A DNA stretch of 60,943 nucleotides, taken from Magnetococcales bacterium. GTDB taxonomy: Bacteria > Pseudomonadota > Magnetococcia > Magnetococcales > UBA8363. The position numbers and the translations under genes are program-made. Positions 18,122 through 27,978 of the stretch are shown here, one piece after another. Under the pieces are notes generated by a model. That model searched no databases, was not told the DNA's origin, and saw only the letters and a list, made by a program, of their open reading frames with translations. Every line of letters begins with the position of its first letter. Position 1 is the first letter of the stretch. Location of the stretch: the NCBI GenBank assembly GCA_015228815.1, contig JADGCV010000028.1:1-60943 (forward strand), written 5' to 3'.

Positions 18122-19471
18122 TCAAACAGCGCGGCGGTTTGGAATCGTTTCTTTTCTTCCCACGATCGATTCCCTCCGGAATGCCAGCAAGGCCGATCCG
18201 ATGTCATATCCGGCGTAACGGTTGACGGGTTGAATACCCGCCGCCTCCAGGGATTGCCACGGGCCAAAGCCGATCCGTTCGCACAACACCGCGTTACATC
18301 CCTTCAGGCTCCGAATGATCCGGGTCGGATCCCGACCATCATCGCCACAGTCGTCGCCGCCGTGACAATAACGGCGGGTCGCGATCCTGTCGATTTCGTG
18401 GAATCCTTCCTCGTGAACCTCATAGAGGATGAATTCATCGGCATGACCGAAGTGCTGATCGATCTTTTCTCCCGTGCGACTGGCAACGGCGACGCGCAGG
18501 GAGAAGGAATGAGTGTGGATGGTCCCGGTCGCCAGCGGACGGATGGGGAGAATCCTGTTTTTTCCTGACAATCGTTTCAAGGGGGTGACGGGTTGGAGGT
18601 GTTTTCGTGTCTGTTCCATGGGCGGTTGCTCTTCCCCGAGCAGACCCACGGCATCGGCGCGGCATTGGCGGCAGTGGGTCATCTGGGGGATGGCGCCCTG
18701 GCAACCGTTGCGTATTTCTTTGAGTTCCTCTTCGCCGGGATTGCGAAATCCCAGAAGCCCGTAGTAGGTGCCATGCGCCGCATCGCTGATCAGGGGCATG
18801 ATGTTGTGCAGGGCGGCGCCGCGTCGCGATATTTCCTGATTGAGTTCCGCAAGATGATCGTGATTGACTCCGGGGATGAGAACCGAGTTGATCTTGACCC
18901 GAACCCCTGCCATGACCAGGGCATCAAGACCTGCAAGTTGGTTTTCGATCAGGATTCGCGTTGCCGTCACGCCTCGAAGTCTGCGATGGTCCCAGAAAAT
19001 CCAGGGATGGATGCGGGAGGAAACGACCGGATCGAGGGTATTCATGGTGATGGTGACATGGTGAATCCCGAGGTGTCCAAGAGCGGCGGCGTGTTCCGGC
19101 AGGGCCAGGCCGTTGGTCGAGAGGCACAGGATCAGATGGGGAAATCGATTCCTGATTTCCGTACACGTCTCAAAGAGCCTCCGCTCATTGGCCAGGGCAT
19201 CTCCAGGACCCGCGATCCCAACGACCTTCAATTGCGGCAGCCGTTCCTGGACCTGCCCCAGCCGGGTCAATGCCTGTTCCGGGGTCAGAAGTCGCGAGAC
19301 CACTCCGGGCCGGGACTCGTTGGCGCAATCAAACTTTCGGTTGCAATAATGACATTGAATATTGCATGCCGGCGCCACCGCCAGATGCATGCGGGCATAT
19401 TGATCCCGGACCAGGGGGTTGTAGCAGGGGTGTTGATCGGTCCGTTGGGCATCGGAAGTGTATCGTGTCAT
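18122..19471 (-). CDS. nifB: NifB radical SAM FeMo-cofactor biosynthesis protein
   Basis: NifB builds the NifB-co precursor of FeMo-cofactor by radical SAM carbide insertion. The CX3CX2C motif is at Cys36-Cys43 (CNIQCHYC), with GIAGPGDALAN and PLISDAAHGTYYG downstream. The C-terminal third is a NifX/NafY-like cofactor-binding domain (LRVAVASRTGEKIDQHFGHA). About 449 residues, normal for two-domain NifB. The start at 19471 has GGGAG eight bases upstream; the open frame extends 76 codons further without a good site. A sigma-54 promoter and a NifA site lie upstream. Confidence 0.95.
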   Translation of the reverse strand: MTRYTSDAQRTDQHPCYNPLVRDQYARMHLAVAPACNIQCHYCNRKFDCANESRPGVVSRLLTPEQALTRLGQVQERLPQLKVVGIAGPGDALANERRLFETCTEIRNRFPHLILCLSTNGLALPEHAAALGHLGIHHVTITMNTLDPVVSSRIHPWIFWDHRRLRGVTATRILIENQLAGLDALVMAGVRVKINSVLIPGVNHDHLAELNQEISRRGAALHNIMPLISDAAHGTYYGLLGFRNPGEEELKEIRNGCQGAIPQMTHCRQCRADAVGLLGEEQPPMEQTRKHLQPVTPLKRLSGKNRILPIRPLATGTIHTHSFSLRVAVASRTGEKIDQHFGHADEFILYEVHEEGFHEIDRIATRRYCHGGDDCGDDGRDPTRIIRSLKGCNAVLCERIGFGPWQSLEAAGIQPVNRYAGYDIGSALLAFRRESIVGRKETIPNRRAV

Positions 19472-19594
19472 GGCAATCTCCCTGGGAACGGAGGTGGGAT
19501 GAAACCATCCGTCGGAAGGGTTGGCGGGCCGGGCGAAGGGAATGGCCGGTTTGCTTTCCGTCGGCGGGCCGTTCCCTTCGTCGATGAATGATTC

Positions 19595-19610
19595 CGCAAC
19601 AAGTCTGCCA
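19595..19610 (-). promoter_or_regulatory. sigma-54 promoter of nifB
   Basis: On the minus strand the bases read TGGCAG-ACTTG-TTGCG, keeping the invariant GG-N10-GC of RpoN promoters. It lies about 125 bases before the nifB start codon. Confidence 0.75.
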
Positions 19611-19682
19611 ATGGTTATTGTATTGATATTGTTGTATTTTATTTGATATTTTCTTGATGCTTCCCGTCCAATGGATCGGTTT

Positions 19683-19698
19683 TGTCGTCTTTGCGACA
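19683..19698. promoter_or_regulatory. NifA upstream activator site for nifB
   Basis: A perfect TGT-N10-ACA element (TGTCGTCTTTGCGACA) about 75-90 bases upstream of the -24 element. This is the usual position for NifA binding before DNA looping to sigma-54 polymerase. It is just beyond the 3' end of nifA. Confidence 0.75.
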
Positions 19699-19705
19699 CA
19701 AGGAT

Positions 19706-21295
19706 TCAGATGCGCCGCATGGGAATGTCGAGGGTTCGGATGCGATAGGCGATTTGCCTCGGGGTCATCCCGAGCAACCGTGCTGCCTTGGCTTGAACCC
19801 ATCCCGCCTGTTCCAGGGCGGCGAGGATTTGTTCGCGTTCATCGAGGTTGGGATCGTTGCAATCGATTGTCGCGCCGAACGCGGGGAGGGACATTGCCGC
19901 CTGTTCCTCCATGAATCCGGGAAATTGGATGAGGGTTGCGTCGATCGTCCCATCGACGCTCATGACCGCGGCCCGTTCCAGGCAATTTTCCAGTTCACGC
20001 ACGTTGCCGTGCCAGGGATTGTTGGCGAGCGCTTCCCGGGCGCCAGGGGTGATGTTCAGGGGGCGATGTTGCCTCTGGCTGGTCCGGGCGAGAAAATGAT
20101 CGGTCAGAAGGGGAATGTCCTCGGGGCGTTCGCGCAATGCCGGTACGTGGATTGGCAGGACAAACAGCCTGTAAAACAGATCGGAACGGAACGATCCGTC
20201 GCGAACCCGGGCAAACAGATCGACATTGGTGGCGGTGATGATGCGGACCTGGACACGAAGTGTCCGGACCCCACCGACACGTTCGAACTCTCCTTCCTGT
20301 AATACCCGCAGGAGTTTGCTTTGGAACGAGGCGGATATGTCGCCGATCTCATCCAGAAACAAGGTACCGCCATCGGCCAGCTCAAAACGGCCCGGTTTGG
20401 CATGGACCGCGCCGGTAAAGGCCCCTTTTTCGTGGCCGAACAGTTCCGATTCGAGGAGGGTATCGGAAAGGGCGGTGCAATTGACCTTGACGAATGGCCG
20501 GTTGGTTCCGCCATTGCCTGCCTGGTGAATGGCCTGGGCCACCAGTTCCTTTCCGGTTCCCGATTCTCCCTGAATCAATACCGGAGAGTCCCAACGCGCC
20601 GCCTGTTCGATCCGTTGAAAGATGGGTTCCATGCGATACGAACGGGAGCGGATCAGATGGCGCGGATCAAACCCGGTACCCCGGTTGGTACGGGAGGGTT
20701 GCGGGTGGGGATCGGTCGTTTCGATCCGTGGGACGGTCTCGGGGGAGGGAACCACGATTTCGCGGCTTCCTTGAAGTCGTTGGGCCAGAATGTTGGCGAC
20801 CGTTTCCAGGGTCAGGGTTTGCCAGTCCAGGAATTGCCGGTTTCCCAGATTGGGTTGTGCTGTCAGTACACCGCCGACATTCTGTTCACTGAGACGGATC
20901 GGGACGCCGATGAAGGGACGGTTCGGGTCCATCAATCCAAGACGGCGAACAAAACGTGGTTCTTCCAGGGGTTGTTCAACCACCATCGAATGGCCACTTT
21001 GAGCGATCAAGCCCACCATCCCTTCGCCGGAGTGGTAATAGACCTTCTTGAGTGGCAGCGGCCCGCCATCATGGGCGGCCTGGACCAGGAGTCCACCGGT
21101 CTTTCCATCCATCAGGGTGACCGCACCACGCCCAAGCCCCGCCTCCTGATCGAGAATTTCCAATAATGCGCGCATGGCAATGGCCAGGGTACCCGCTTCG
21201 GCGACGGCTTGGCTGACGAGAAAAATCGCTTTGAGCTGGCTGGCAATGACGGCGTTTCGGGTGAGGGAAAACGATGAGGCGGTGTGGAGATCCAT
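19706..21295 (-). CDS. nifA: NifA, sigma-54-dependent nif activator
   Basis: 529 residues: an N-terminal GAF domain (about 15-180), a linker, the sigma-54 AAA+ domain (Walker A GESGTGKE, sigma-54-contact loop GAFTGA, FLDEIGD) and a C-terminal Fis-type helix-turn-helix (QAKAARLLGMTPRQIAYRI). It activates nif promoters with RpoN. The start at 21295 is set by AGGAG seven bases upstream. The inter-domain segment lacks the CX4C pair typical of oxygen-sensitive rhizobial NifA, so redox control should come from elsewhere; no nifL is in the window. It lies between draT and nifB, all on the minus strand. Confidence 0.93.
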   Translation of the reverse strand: MDLHTASSFSLTRNAVIASQLKAIFLVSQAVAEAGTLAIAMRALLEILDQEAGLGRGAVTLMDGKTGGLLVQAAHDGGPLPLKKVYYHSGEGMVGLIAQSGHSMVVEQPLEEPRFVRRLGLMDPNRPFIGVPIRLSEQNVGGVLTAQPNLGNRQFLDWQTLTLETVANILAQRLQGSREIVVPSPETVPRIETTDPHPQPSRTNRGTGFDPRHLIRSRSYRMEPIFQRIEQAARWDSPVLIQGESGTGKELVAQAIHQAGNGGTNRPFVKVNCTALSDTLLESELFGHEKGAFTGAVHAKPGRFELADGGTLFLDEIGDISASFQSKLLRVLQEGEFERVGGVRTLRVQVRIITATNVDLFARVRDGSFRSDLFYRLFVLPIHVPALRERPEDIPLLTDHFLARTSQRQHRPLNITPGAREALANNPWHGNVRELENCLERAAVMSVDGTIDATLIQFPGFMEEQAAMSLPAFGATIDCNDPNLDEREQILAALEQAGWVQAKAARLLGMTPRQIAYRIRTLDIPMRRI

Positions 21296-21387
21296 GGCAA
21301 ACTCCTGAAATCGAGGGCGTGGCACGGCCAGAGGCGGTCGGTTGCTTTGAACCGGTCACACGGCTACAAAACCACCTGTTTCAGACC

Positions 21388-21402
21388 GCATGGATTATGC
21401 CA
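21388..21402 (-). promoter_or_regulatory. possible sigma-54 promoter of nifA
   Basis: The minus strand reads TGGCATAATCCATGC, which satisfies GG-N10-GC about 95 bases before the nifA start. The -12 part is weaker than for nifB and no TGT-N10-ACA was found nearby, so this is tentative. Confidence 0.4.
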
Positions 21403-21543
21403 AGCAAACAAGTTATTGATATAAAATTGAAATTTATCACTTTATCCACGAGTTTGCATTGCCGGAGGGCAAAAAATTGCTGATAACATCATCAAATTGA
21501 TTGAATATCAGGCAGCCCTGTTTTTCAATGTTTGCACGGTGGG

Positions 21544-22404
21544 TCAGGAGGACAGGCGGACCTCGTACAACCCGCCGATGACCATGACTTCTCCTTCACC
21601 CTTGAAGGCGCCGGGCAAAAGACCGTGGAAAAAGACAATCTTGGGGAGGGGTACCTGGACTTCCATGATGGTGTCGCCGAATTCGTCGGCCCGTTCGCGA
21701 AACTCGCTGAAGGAGTTGAGGTTGTTGAGCAGGACAACGGCGCGACGTTTGCCATGGCGCAGACGGATGTCCTGTTCTCCCAGACCATTGAACCCGCGAT
21801 AGAGGAGCCAGTGGCGATGGTCGGGATGGGTGCGGGCCAATTCGTACTGGCTGTAGGCGTAGAGGACATCGAGTTGTGATTCCAGGGCATTGGTGTTGTA
21901 GAGACCCGCGCTTTGCATTTTCAAGAATTTCTGGAACGGCTCCCCTTCGTAATCGTCGAGGGGACCGTTGTGGTGGCGGGGAAGCAGACCGAAGCGGCTG
22001 GCGACCCATCCTTTCAGGACTGCGGCCTCGCGTCCGTCGGGATTGAACATCCAGCCGCGAAGAATTCGCTGATAATCGATTTTGTGCCGGTCGGTGCGTC
22101 CGCCGGCGCTGAAGCCTGCCCGTTCCAGGTGGCGCATGTAGAAATGGACGGTCATGTAATCCATGAATTGAACCGCCCGCTCGGCATGGGTCGCGAGTGG
22201 CGCCAGCTTGTCGAACAGTTCGTGGTGCATCTCCCGCACGCCAACCAGTTCCAGAGGAATCGGGCTTTTTTGAAAGGCGAGTCCTCCCAGGGCGTTGGTT
22301 CCAAGATTGGTATGATTGAATGGGCTCTGGGCATTTTTTGGTAGTGCCAGCCGCTGTCCATCGGCAATGTCGTCTTCACGACCAAGTGGGTCCTTCTGTC
22401 GCAT
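21544..22404 (-). CDS. draT: dinitrogenase reductase ADP-ribosyltransferase DraT
   Basis: DraT transfers ADP-ribose from NAD to Arg101 of NifH in response to ammonium or energy loss, switching nitrogenase off. The 286-residue protein carries the family hallmarks LVGVREMHHELFDKL, MDYMTVHFYMRH, WLLYRGFNGLGEQD and LNNLNSFSEFRERADEFGD. GGGAGG lies directly before the ATG. The gene is divergent from nifH with a 146-base shared control region. Unlike the common draT-draG pair, draG here is about 4.3 kb away. Confidence 0.92.
   Translation of the reverse strand: MRQKDPLGREDDIADGQRLALPKNAQSPFNHTNLGTNALGGLAFQKSPIPLELVGVREMHHELFDKLAPLATHAERAVQFMDYMTVHFYMRHLERAGFSAGGRTDRHKIDYQRILRGWMFNPDGREAAVLKGWVASRFGLLPRHHNGPLDDYEGEPFQKFLKMQSAGLYNTNALESQLDVLYAYSQYELARTHPDHRHWLLYRGFNGLGEQDIRLRHGKRRAVVLLNNLNSFSEFRERADEFGDTIMEVQVPLPKIVFFHGLLPGAFKGEGEVMVIGGLYEVRLSS
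22368..22383. promoter_or_regulatory. near-consensus NifA site upstream of nifH
   Basis: TGTCGTCTTCACGACC is one base short of TGT-N10-ACA and shares the first six spacer bases with the perfect nifB site. It lies about 100 bases upstream of the nifH -24 element, inside the draT 5' coding end. Confidence 0.5.
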
Positions 22405-22469
22405 TTCCTCCCCCGTATTCCTGGAAAAATGGAGCGTCTAAATCGTTTTGTATCATAATCTTACAATAG

Positions 22470-23450
<981 letters not shown>

Positions 23451-23491
23451 AGGAATCTGTCGATACCAGCGGAAGTTCATGGAGAACCATC

Positions 23492-24922
23492 ATGTCGGCT
23501 TTGACCAAAGAGGAGGCCAGGGGCCTCATCCAGGAAGTTCTTGAACTCTATCCCGAGACTGCCAGGAAGGATCGCGCCCAGCACCTTGCGGTCAACGAAC
23601 AGGAGGGCCAGCAATCCAACTGCATTGTCTCCAATCGGAAATCGCTTCCGGGGGTGATGACGGCAAGGGGGTGCGCCTATGCCGGTTCCAAGGGGGTGGT
23701 CTGGGGTCCCATCAAGGATATGATTCATATTTCCCATGGTCCGGTGGGGTGTGGACAGTACTCCCGGGCGGGACGGCGCAATTATTATGTGGGTTATACC
23801 GGGGTCAACACGTTCGGGACGATGAATTTCACTTCCGACTTTCAGGAAAAGGACATCGTTTTCGGTGGCGACAAGAAACTGGCCAAAATGATCGATGAAA
23901 TCGATGCCCTCTTTCCATTGAACAAGGGGGTGACGGTGCAGTCGGAATGTCCGGTCGGCCTGATCGGCGACGACATCGAATCGGTGGCGCGAAAGAGTTC
24001 CGAATCTTTGGGCAAGCCCGTGGTTCCGGTCCGTTGCGAGGGATTTCGCGGGGTATCGCAATCGTTGGGGCATCATATTGCCAACGATACCATTCGCGAC
24101 TGGATTCTCGACAAACAGCCCAAGGTGGACGGTGGGCCTTATGATGTTGCCATCATCGGCGATTACAACATCGGTGGGGATGCCTGGTCGTCGCGTATTT
24201 TGTTGGAGGAGATGGGGTTGAACGTGGTGTCGCAGTGGTCCGGGGATGGAACCCTGGCGGAATTGCAGCGCTGTTCGAGCGTGCGCCTCAATCTGCTGCA
24301 CTGTTATCGTTCGATGAACTACATTTCGCGCCATATGGAGGCGAAATATGGCATCCCCTGGCTTGAATACAATTTTTTCGGACCGACGAAGATTGCCAAA
24401 TCGTTGCGGGAGATCGCGACCCATTTCGACGACACGATCAAGGAAGGGGCGGAGCGGGTGATCGCCAAATACACACCCATGATGGAGGCGATCATCGGCA
24501 GATACCGTCCGCGGTTGGCGGGAAAAAGGGTGATGCTTTATGTCGGCGGACTGCGTCCGCGGCATGTTGTCGGCGCCTATGAGGATCTGGGGATGGAGGT
24601 GGTGGGGACGGGCTACGAGTTCGGTCACAATGACGATTATGACCGGACGATGAAGGAAATGGGCGATGCGACCTTGTTGTATGACGATGTGACGGCGGTG
24701 GAGATGGAGCGGTTCGCCGAACGGTTGCGTCCCGATCTGATCGGGGCGGGGATCAAGGAAAAGTATGTGTTCCAGAAAATGGGGATTCCGTTTCGGCAGA
24801 TGCATTCCTGGGACTATTCCGGCCCGTATCACGGCTACGATGGATTTGCCATCTTTGCCCGGGACATGGACATGGCGGTGAACAGTCCTGTCTGGAGCCG
24901 GCTCAAGCCCCCCTGGAAATGA
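23492..24922 (+). CDS. nifD: nitrogenase MoFe protein alpha chain NifD
   Basis: 476 residues. P-cluster ligands are visible at Cys61 (RGCAYAG), Cys87 (GPVGCGQYS) and the Cys of [11 protein letters not shown]; the FeMo-cofactor site keeps the Cys and His regions further on ([26 protein letters not shown]). Catalyses N2 reduction with NifK. The ATG at 23492 has GGAG eight bases upstream. It follows nifH after 41 bases and precedes nifK after 58 bases containing a hairpin. Confidence 0.97.
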   Translation: MSALTKEEARGLIQEVLELYPETARKDRAQHLAVNEQEGQQSNCIVSNRKSLPGVMTARGCAYAGSKGVVWGPIKDMIHISHGPVGCGQYSRAGRRNYYVGYTGVNTFGTMNFTSDFQEKDIVFGGDKKLAKMIDEIDALFPLNKGVTVQSECPVGLIGDDIESVARKSSESLGKPVVPVRCEGFRGVSQSLGHHIANDTIRDWILDKQPKVDGGPYDVAIIGDYNIGGDAWSSRILLEEMGLNVVSQWSGDGTLAELQRCSSVRLNLLHCYRSMNYISRHMEAKYGIPWLEYNFFGPTKIAKSLREIATHFDDTIKEGAERVIAKYTPMMEAIIGRYRPRLAGKRVMLYVGGLRPRHVVGAYEDLGMEVVGTGYEFGHNDDYDRTMKEMGDATLLYDDVTAVEMERFAERLRPDLIGAGIKEKYVFQKMGIPFRQMHSWDYSGPYHGYDGFAIFARDMDMAVNSPVWSRLKPPWK

Positions 24923-24938
24923 TCGCCTCCAGGCGATC
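24921..24938 (+). other. hairpin between nifD and nifK
   Basis: GATCGCC-TCCA-GGCGATC forms a perfect seven-pair stem with a four-base loop starting at the nifD stop codon. No T-run follows, so it is more likely an mRNA stability or processing element than a terminator. Confidence 0.5.
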
Positions 24939-24980
24939 GGTTCACCTCAAGCCACGCCACGGTGGCATCGGAAAGGAATC

Positions 24981-26561
24981 ATGACCATGAGTCAATCGGC
25001 AGAAAACATTCTTCCCTGTCATCCATTGTTTCGCGAACCGGAATATCGGGACATGTTGGCCGCCAAGGCGGCCCGGTTCGAAAACAAGGCCGACATGGAG
25101 AAACTGGAAGAAACATTTCAGTGGACCACCTCGCCCGAATACAAGGAACTCAATTTCAAGCGCGAGGCACTGACCATCAATCCGGCGAAGGCGTGTCAAC
25201 CGTTGGGTGCGGTTCTGTGCGCCCTGGGATTCAAGGATACCCTTCCCTATGTCCATGGATCGCAGGGGTGCGTCGCCTATTTTCGCACCTATTTCAACCG
25301 TCACTTCAAGGAACCCATCGCCTGCGTGTCCGATTCGATGACGGAGGATGCGGCGGTTTTCGGCGGGCATCCGAACATGGATGCCGGCCTCAAGAATGCC
25401 CATGCCCTTTACAAGCCCAACATCATCGCCGTATCCACGACCTGCATGGCCGAGGTGATCGGCGACGACCTCCATGCCTTCATCACCAACGCCAAGAAGA
25501 ATGGGCATATTCCCATGGAGGCGCATACTCCCTCCGCCCACACACCGAGCTTTGTCGGCAGTCATACCACCGGCTACGACAACATGATGGAAGGAATTCT
25601 GCGTTATTTCACCCTGAATGAGGTCCATGAGAAAAAGGTCGGGTCCAACGGAAAAATCAACATCATTCCCGGATTTGAGACCTACCTGGGCAATTACCGT
25701 TTGTTGCGTCGTTACATGGAGGAAATGGGGGTTGAATACACCCTGTTGTCGGATCCCTCGGAGGTCCTCGATACCCCTGCGGACGGTCATTATCGAATGT
25801 ATTCGGGGGGGACGACCGTTGAGGAAATCAAGGATGCCCCCAATGCCATCGATACCCTGATGGTTCAGCCGGTCTGCACCGGAACCAAGACCCGAAAGTT
25901 TATTCAGGATACCTGGGGCCAACCCGGGCAGGCGGTTCTTCCCCCCATGGGGCTGGAATGGACCGATGCCTTTCTGATGAAGGTGTCGGAGTTGACCGGA
26001 AAGGCGATCCCTCCGTCACTCGAATTGGAACGCGGGCGCCTGGTGGACATGATGGCCGATTCCCAGGCCTGGCTGCATGGACGCAAGGTGTCACTGTATG
26101 GTGATCCCGATTTTGTCATGGGAATGTGCAAGTTCATGATGGAGTTGGGGGTCGAGCCGTTGCATGTCCTGATTCACAACGCCAGCAAACAGGTTGGCAA
26201 GCGGTTGAAGAAGATCCTGGATGAAAGTCCGTTTGGAAAATCGGCGCAATTGCACATCGGCAGGGACCTGTGGCACCTGCGTTCCCTGGTATTCGAGGAA
26301 CGGCCCGATTTTCTGATCGGCAATTCCTATGGCAAGTTTATTCAGCGCGATACCCGGCACAAGGGAGAGGCGTTCGAGGTTCCTCTGGTGCGTCTTGGAT
26401 TTCCCATTTTCGACCGCCACCATCTGCACCGGAATACGACCCTGGGATATGAAGGGGGAATGTACATCCTGACCGAGGTGGTCAACACCCTGCTTGCGGA
26501 ACTGGATCGAAAAACCATGGGCTATGGCACGACCGACTACAACTTCGACCTGATTCGTTGA
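24981..26561 (+). CDS. nifK: nitrogenase MoFe protein beta chain NifK
   Basis: 526 residues. P-cluster Cys positions are recognisable in KACQPLGAVLCALGF, HGSQGCVAYFRTYFNRHF and STTCMAEVIGDD, with the Ser-rich CVSDSMTEDAAVFGG between. Partner of NifD in the heterotetramer. The ATG at 24981 has AAGGA just upstream; a second ATG two codons on is possible. It is followed by nifT after 15 bases. Confidence 0.97.
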   Translation: MTMSQSAENILPCHPLFREPEYRDMLAAKAARFENKADMEKLEETFQWTTSPEYKELNFKREALTINPAKACQPLGAVLCALGFKDTLPYVHGSQGCVAYFRTYFNRHFKEPIACVSDSMTEDAAVFGGHPNMDAGLKNAHALYKPNIIAVSTTCMAEVIGDDLHAFITNAKKNGHIPMEAHTPSAHTPSFVGSHTTGYDNMMEGILRYFTLNEVHEKKVGSNGKINIIPGFETYLGNYRLLRRYMEEMGVEYTLLSDPSEVLDTPADGHYRMYSGGTTVEEIKDAPNAIDTLMVQPVCTGTKTRKFIQDTWGQPGQAVLPPMGLEWTDAFLMKVSELTGKAIPPSLELERGRLVDMMADSQAWLHGRKVSLYGDPDFVMGMCKFMMELGVEPLHVLIHNASKQVGKRLKKILDESPFGKSAQLHIGRDLWHLRSLVFEERPDFLIGNSYGKFIQRDTRHKGEAFEVPLVRLGFPIFDRHHLHRNTTLGYEGGMYILTEVVNTLLAELDRKTMGYGTTDYNFDLIR

Positions 26562-26576
26562 TGAAAGGATGTTGCC

Positions 26577-26789
26577 ATGCCCAAAATCATGTTGCGTCGC
26601 GACATGGGAGGAAATCTGATCTGTTATGTGGCCAAGAAGGATCTTGAAGGAAAGGTGGTCGCACTGGAGCATGACGAGGAGCGACGTTGGGGTGGCCGGT
26701 TGCAGTTGGAAGATGGAACGGTGTTTCTGATCGATCCGTTGCCGGCGCGTCCCAGTCTGCCGCTCGAAATTCGGGTACGAAAGGGATAG
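26577..26789 (+). CDS. nifT: NifT/FixU small nif protein
   Basis: A 70-residue protein of the NifT/FixU family, recognised by the start MPKIMLRRDMGG, the core YVAKKDLEGKVVALEHD and RWGGRLQLEDG. The molecular role is not established; it is usually found right after nifK, as here, and is thought to be accessory to nitrogenase maturation. Confidence 0.9.
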   Translation: MPKIMLRRDMGGNLICYVAKKDLEGKVVALEHDEERRWGGRLQLEDGTVFLIDPLPARPSLPLEIRVRKG

Positions 26790-26842
26790 TGTCGATTCTG
26801 GGGGTGGTATTGGGCTGCCCCCCTTTTTTTTGGAGAATGGCG

Positions 26843-27262
26843 ATGGTTCAAGGTGATTTTCTGCCTCGGAGGGCGGGCAGCATTCGCGTGGCCTGCGCAT
26901 CGGACGGGGATGGGATGCTTGATGGCCACTTTGGTTCGTGCCAGCGTTTTATGATCCACGATGTTTCGGTGGCCCGGATTGTCACCCTGGAGGGGCGCTC
27001 TTGTGAAGGTCTCGGCACCGAAGGACGGACGACCTTGATTCGCGATTGCCAGGTGGTTTGCATGCAGGCCATCGGTGGTCCAGCCGCAGGGCGGGTGAGC
27101 CAGGCAGGGGTGATGCCGTTGAAGGTTTCCCGGGTCGTACCGATTTTGGAAATCCTTGAGCGGATTCAGGGGCGTCTGGCCGACGGTCCACCGCCATGGA
27201 TGGCCAAGGCCATGGCCGGGTCTGATCGTTTGTTCAATCCAGGGGGAGGAATTATGGCCTGA
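26843..27262 (+). CDS. NifX/NafY-like cofactor-binding protein
   Basis: 139 residues of the dinitrogenase iron-molybdenum cofactor-binding family: IRVACASDGDGMLDGHFGSCQRFMI is typical up to the His of HFGSC, and DCQVVCMQAIGGPAAGRV fits the second half. Members carry NifB-co or FeMo-co during assembly. The start at 26843 has GGAG seven bases upstream (an ATG six bases earlier is too close to it). A short hairpin (TGACC-AAC-GGTCA) followed by TCTTTCT overlaps the stop and might act as a weak terminator. Confidence 0.85.
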   Translation: MVQGDFLPRRAGSIRVACASDGDGMLDGHFGSCQRFMIHDVSVARIVTLEGRSCEGLGTEGRTTLIRDCQVVCMQAIGGPAAGRVSQAGVMPLKVSRVVPILEILERIQGRLADGPPPWMAKAMAGSDRLFNPGGGIMA

Positions 27263-27289
27263 CCAACGGTCATCTTTCTGGGGTCCACC

Positions 27290-27334
27290 ATAGATTCCGA
27301 TACATGCGTTCGTATCCAACAGATAACGGATCAC
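27290..27334 (-). pseudogene. vapC toxin remnant (first 15 codons)
   Basis: The GTG at 27334 starts MIRYLLDTNACIGIY, the first strand of a VapC PIN ribonuclease with its catalytic Asp, then the family match ends. The start overlaps the antitoxin stop as GTGA, as in working vapBC operons. The rest of the toxin is gone; what follows is antisense to the nifX-like gene. Confidence 0.6.
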
Positions 27335-27489
27335 TCAAAAGTCTTTCTGGGAAGGTCCTCTGCCTTTTCCTCTACGTGTTTGAGAAAATCATTTTCTGCT
27401 ACCGAGAAGCCATCAACAAACCCCTCCCAGGACGATCTGCAAGGGGTTAATACCAGGCTGTTACCAGATATGTGAACGATTACTTCCAT
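27331..27489 (-). pseudogene. vapB antitoxin remnant
   Basis: About 52 residues recognisable as the C-terminal half of a VapB antitoxin (SLVLTPCRSSWEGFVDGF then an acidic tail ending DLPRKTFE). The DNA-binding AbrB-like N-terminus is missing. Upstream the frame runs into sequence belonging to the 41-bp repeat at 27518-27558, so a rearrangement probably removed the front. Confidence 0.5.
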
Positions 27490-27517
27490 AGAGCACAATA
27501 TTTGAATCCAGAAACAA

Positions 27518-27558
27518 TGTGCTGGTTCAGCGCAAATCCGACAAACGGCCATCTCGTA
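27518..27558 (+). repeat. 41-bp direct repeat, copy 1
   Basis: Identical to 28265-28305 except for one base (CAG versus CAA after GGTT). The pair flanks the hicAB module, 747 bases apart. Confidence 0.85.
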
Positions 27559-27744
27559 GATGCCAAGCCTCTGTTTCACCCGGCAGCCTTGGTTCCACCG
27601 GTCCAAGGAGGACGGAACTGTTTTGATGTGTGCGGTTGAGCCGATCACGGGCGACCTTGAGGTTGGCCAGAAGTTTAAGCGACAGCACCCTCAATTGGTC
27701 ATGCGCCAACGATCCTATGTAGGACTCATCCAGTTAAACTCTCA

Positions 27745-27978
27745 TTAACATGCCAACTTTGTCAAGGGGGGGTGAACGGTTACCCCCTTGGGTTCTGGAA
27801 TGGCTCGTCCAAGAGAGGTTGCTGTCTCAATCCATTCCTCCATAATTTGTTCTATTTTTTCCATGGCTTGTTGACGAGTAGGTCCATCGGCCATGCAACC
27901 TGGCAGTTCTGGAGCCTCAGCGATAAAAGATTGATCTTCGTCGCTCCAGTACATGATGATTTCATAGCGTGTCGTCAT
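27745..27978 (-). CDS. hicB: HicB-family antitoxin
   Basis: A 77-residue HicB-type protein with the partial RNase-H-like fold: YEIIMYWSDEDQSFIAEAPELPGCMADG followed by the helix TRQQAMEKIEQIMEEWIE. It should neutralise HicA and may autoregulate. No separate DNA-binding domain is visible at the C-terminus. The start overlaps the hicA stop by 17 bases, giving the order hicA-hicB. Confidence 0.85.
   Translation of the reverse strand: MTTRYEIIMYWSDEDQSFIAEAPELPGCMADGPTRQQAMEKIEQIMEEWIETATSLGRAIPEPKGVTVHPPLTKLAC

Noticed and set aside
22449-22465. TGT-N11-ACA as the nifH NifA site
   Set aside because: The spacer is one base too long and it lies too close to the -24 element; the site at 22368-22383 is better placed.
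26624-27334. 236-codon leftward open frame over the nifX-like gene
   Set aside because: Only its first ~15 codons (vapC start) are real; the rest mirrors nifT and the nifX-like gene.
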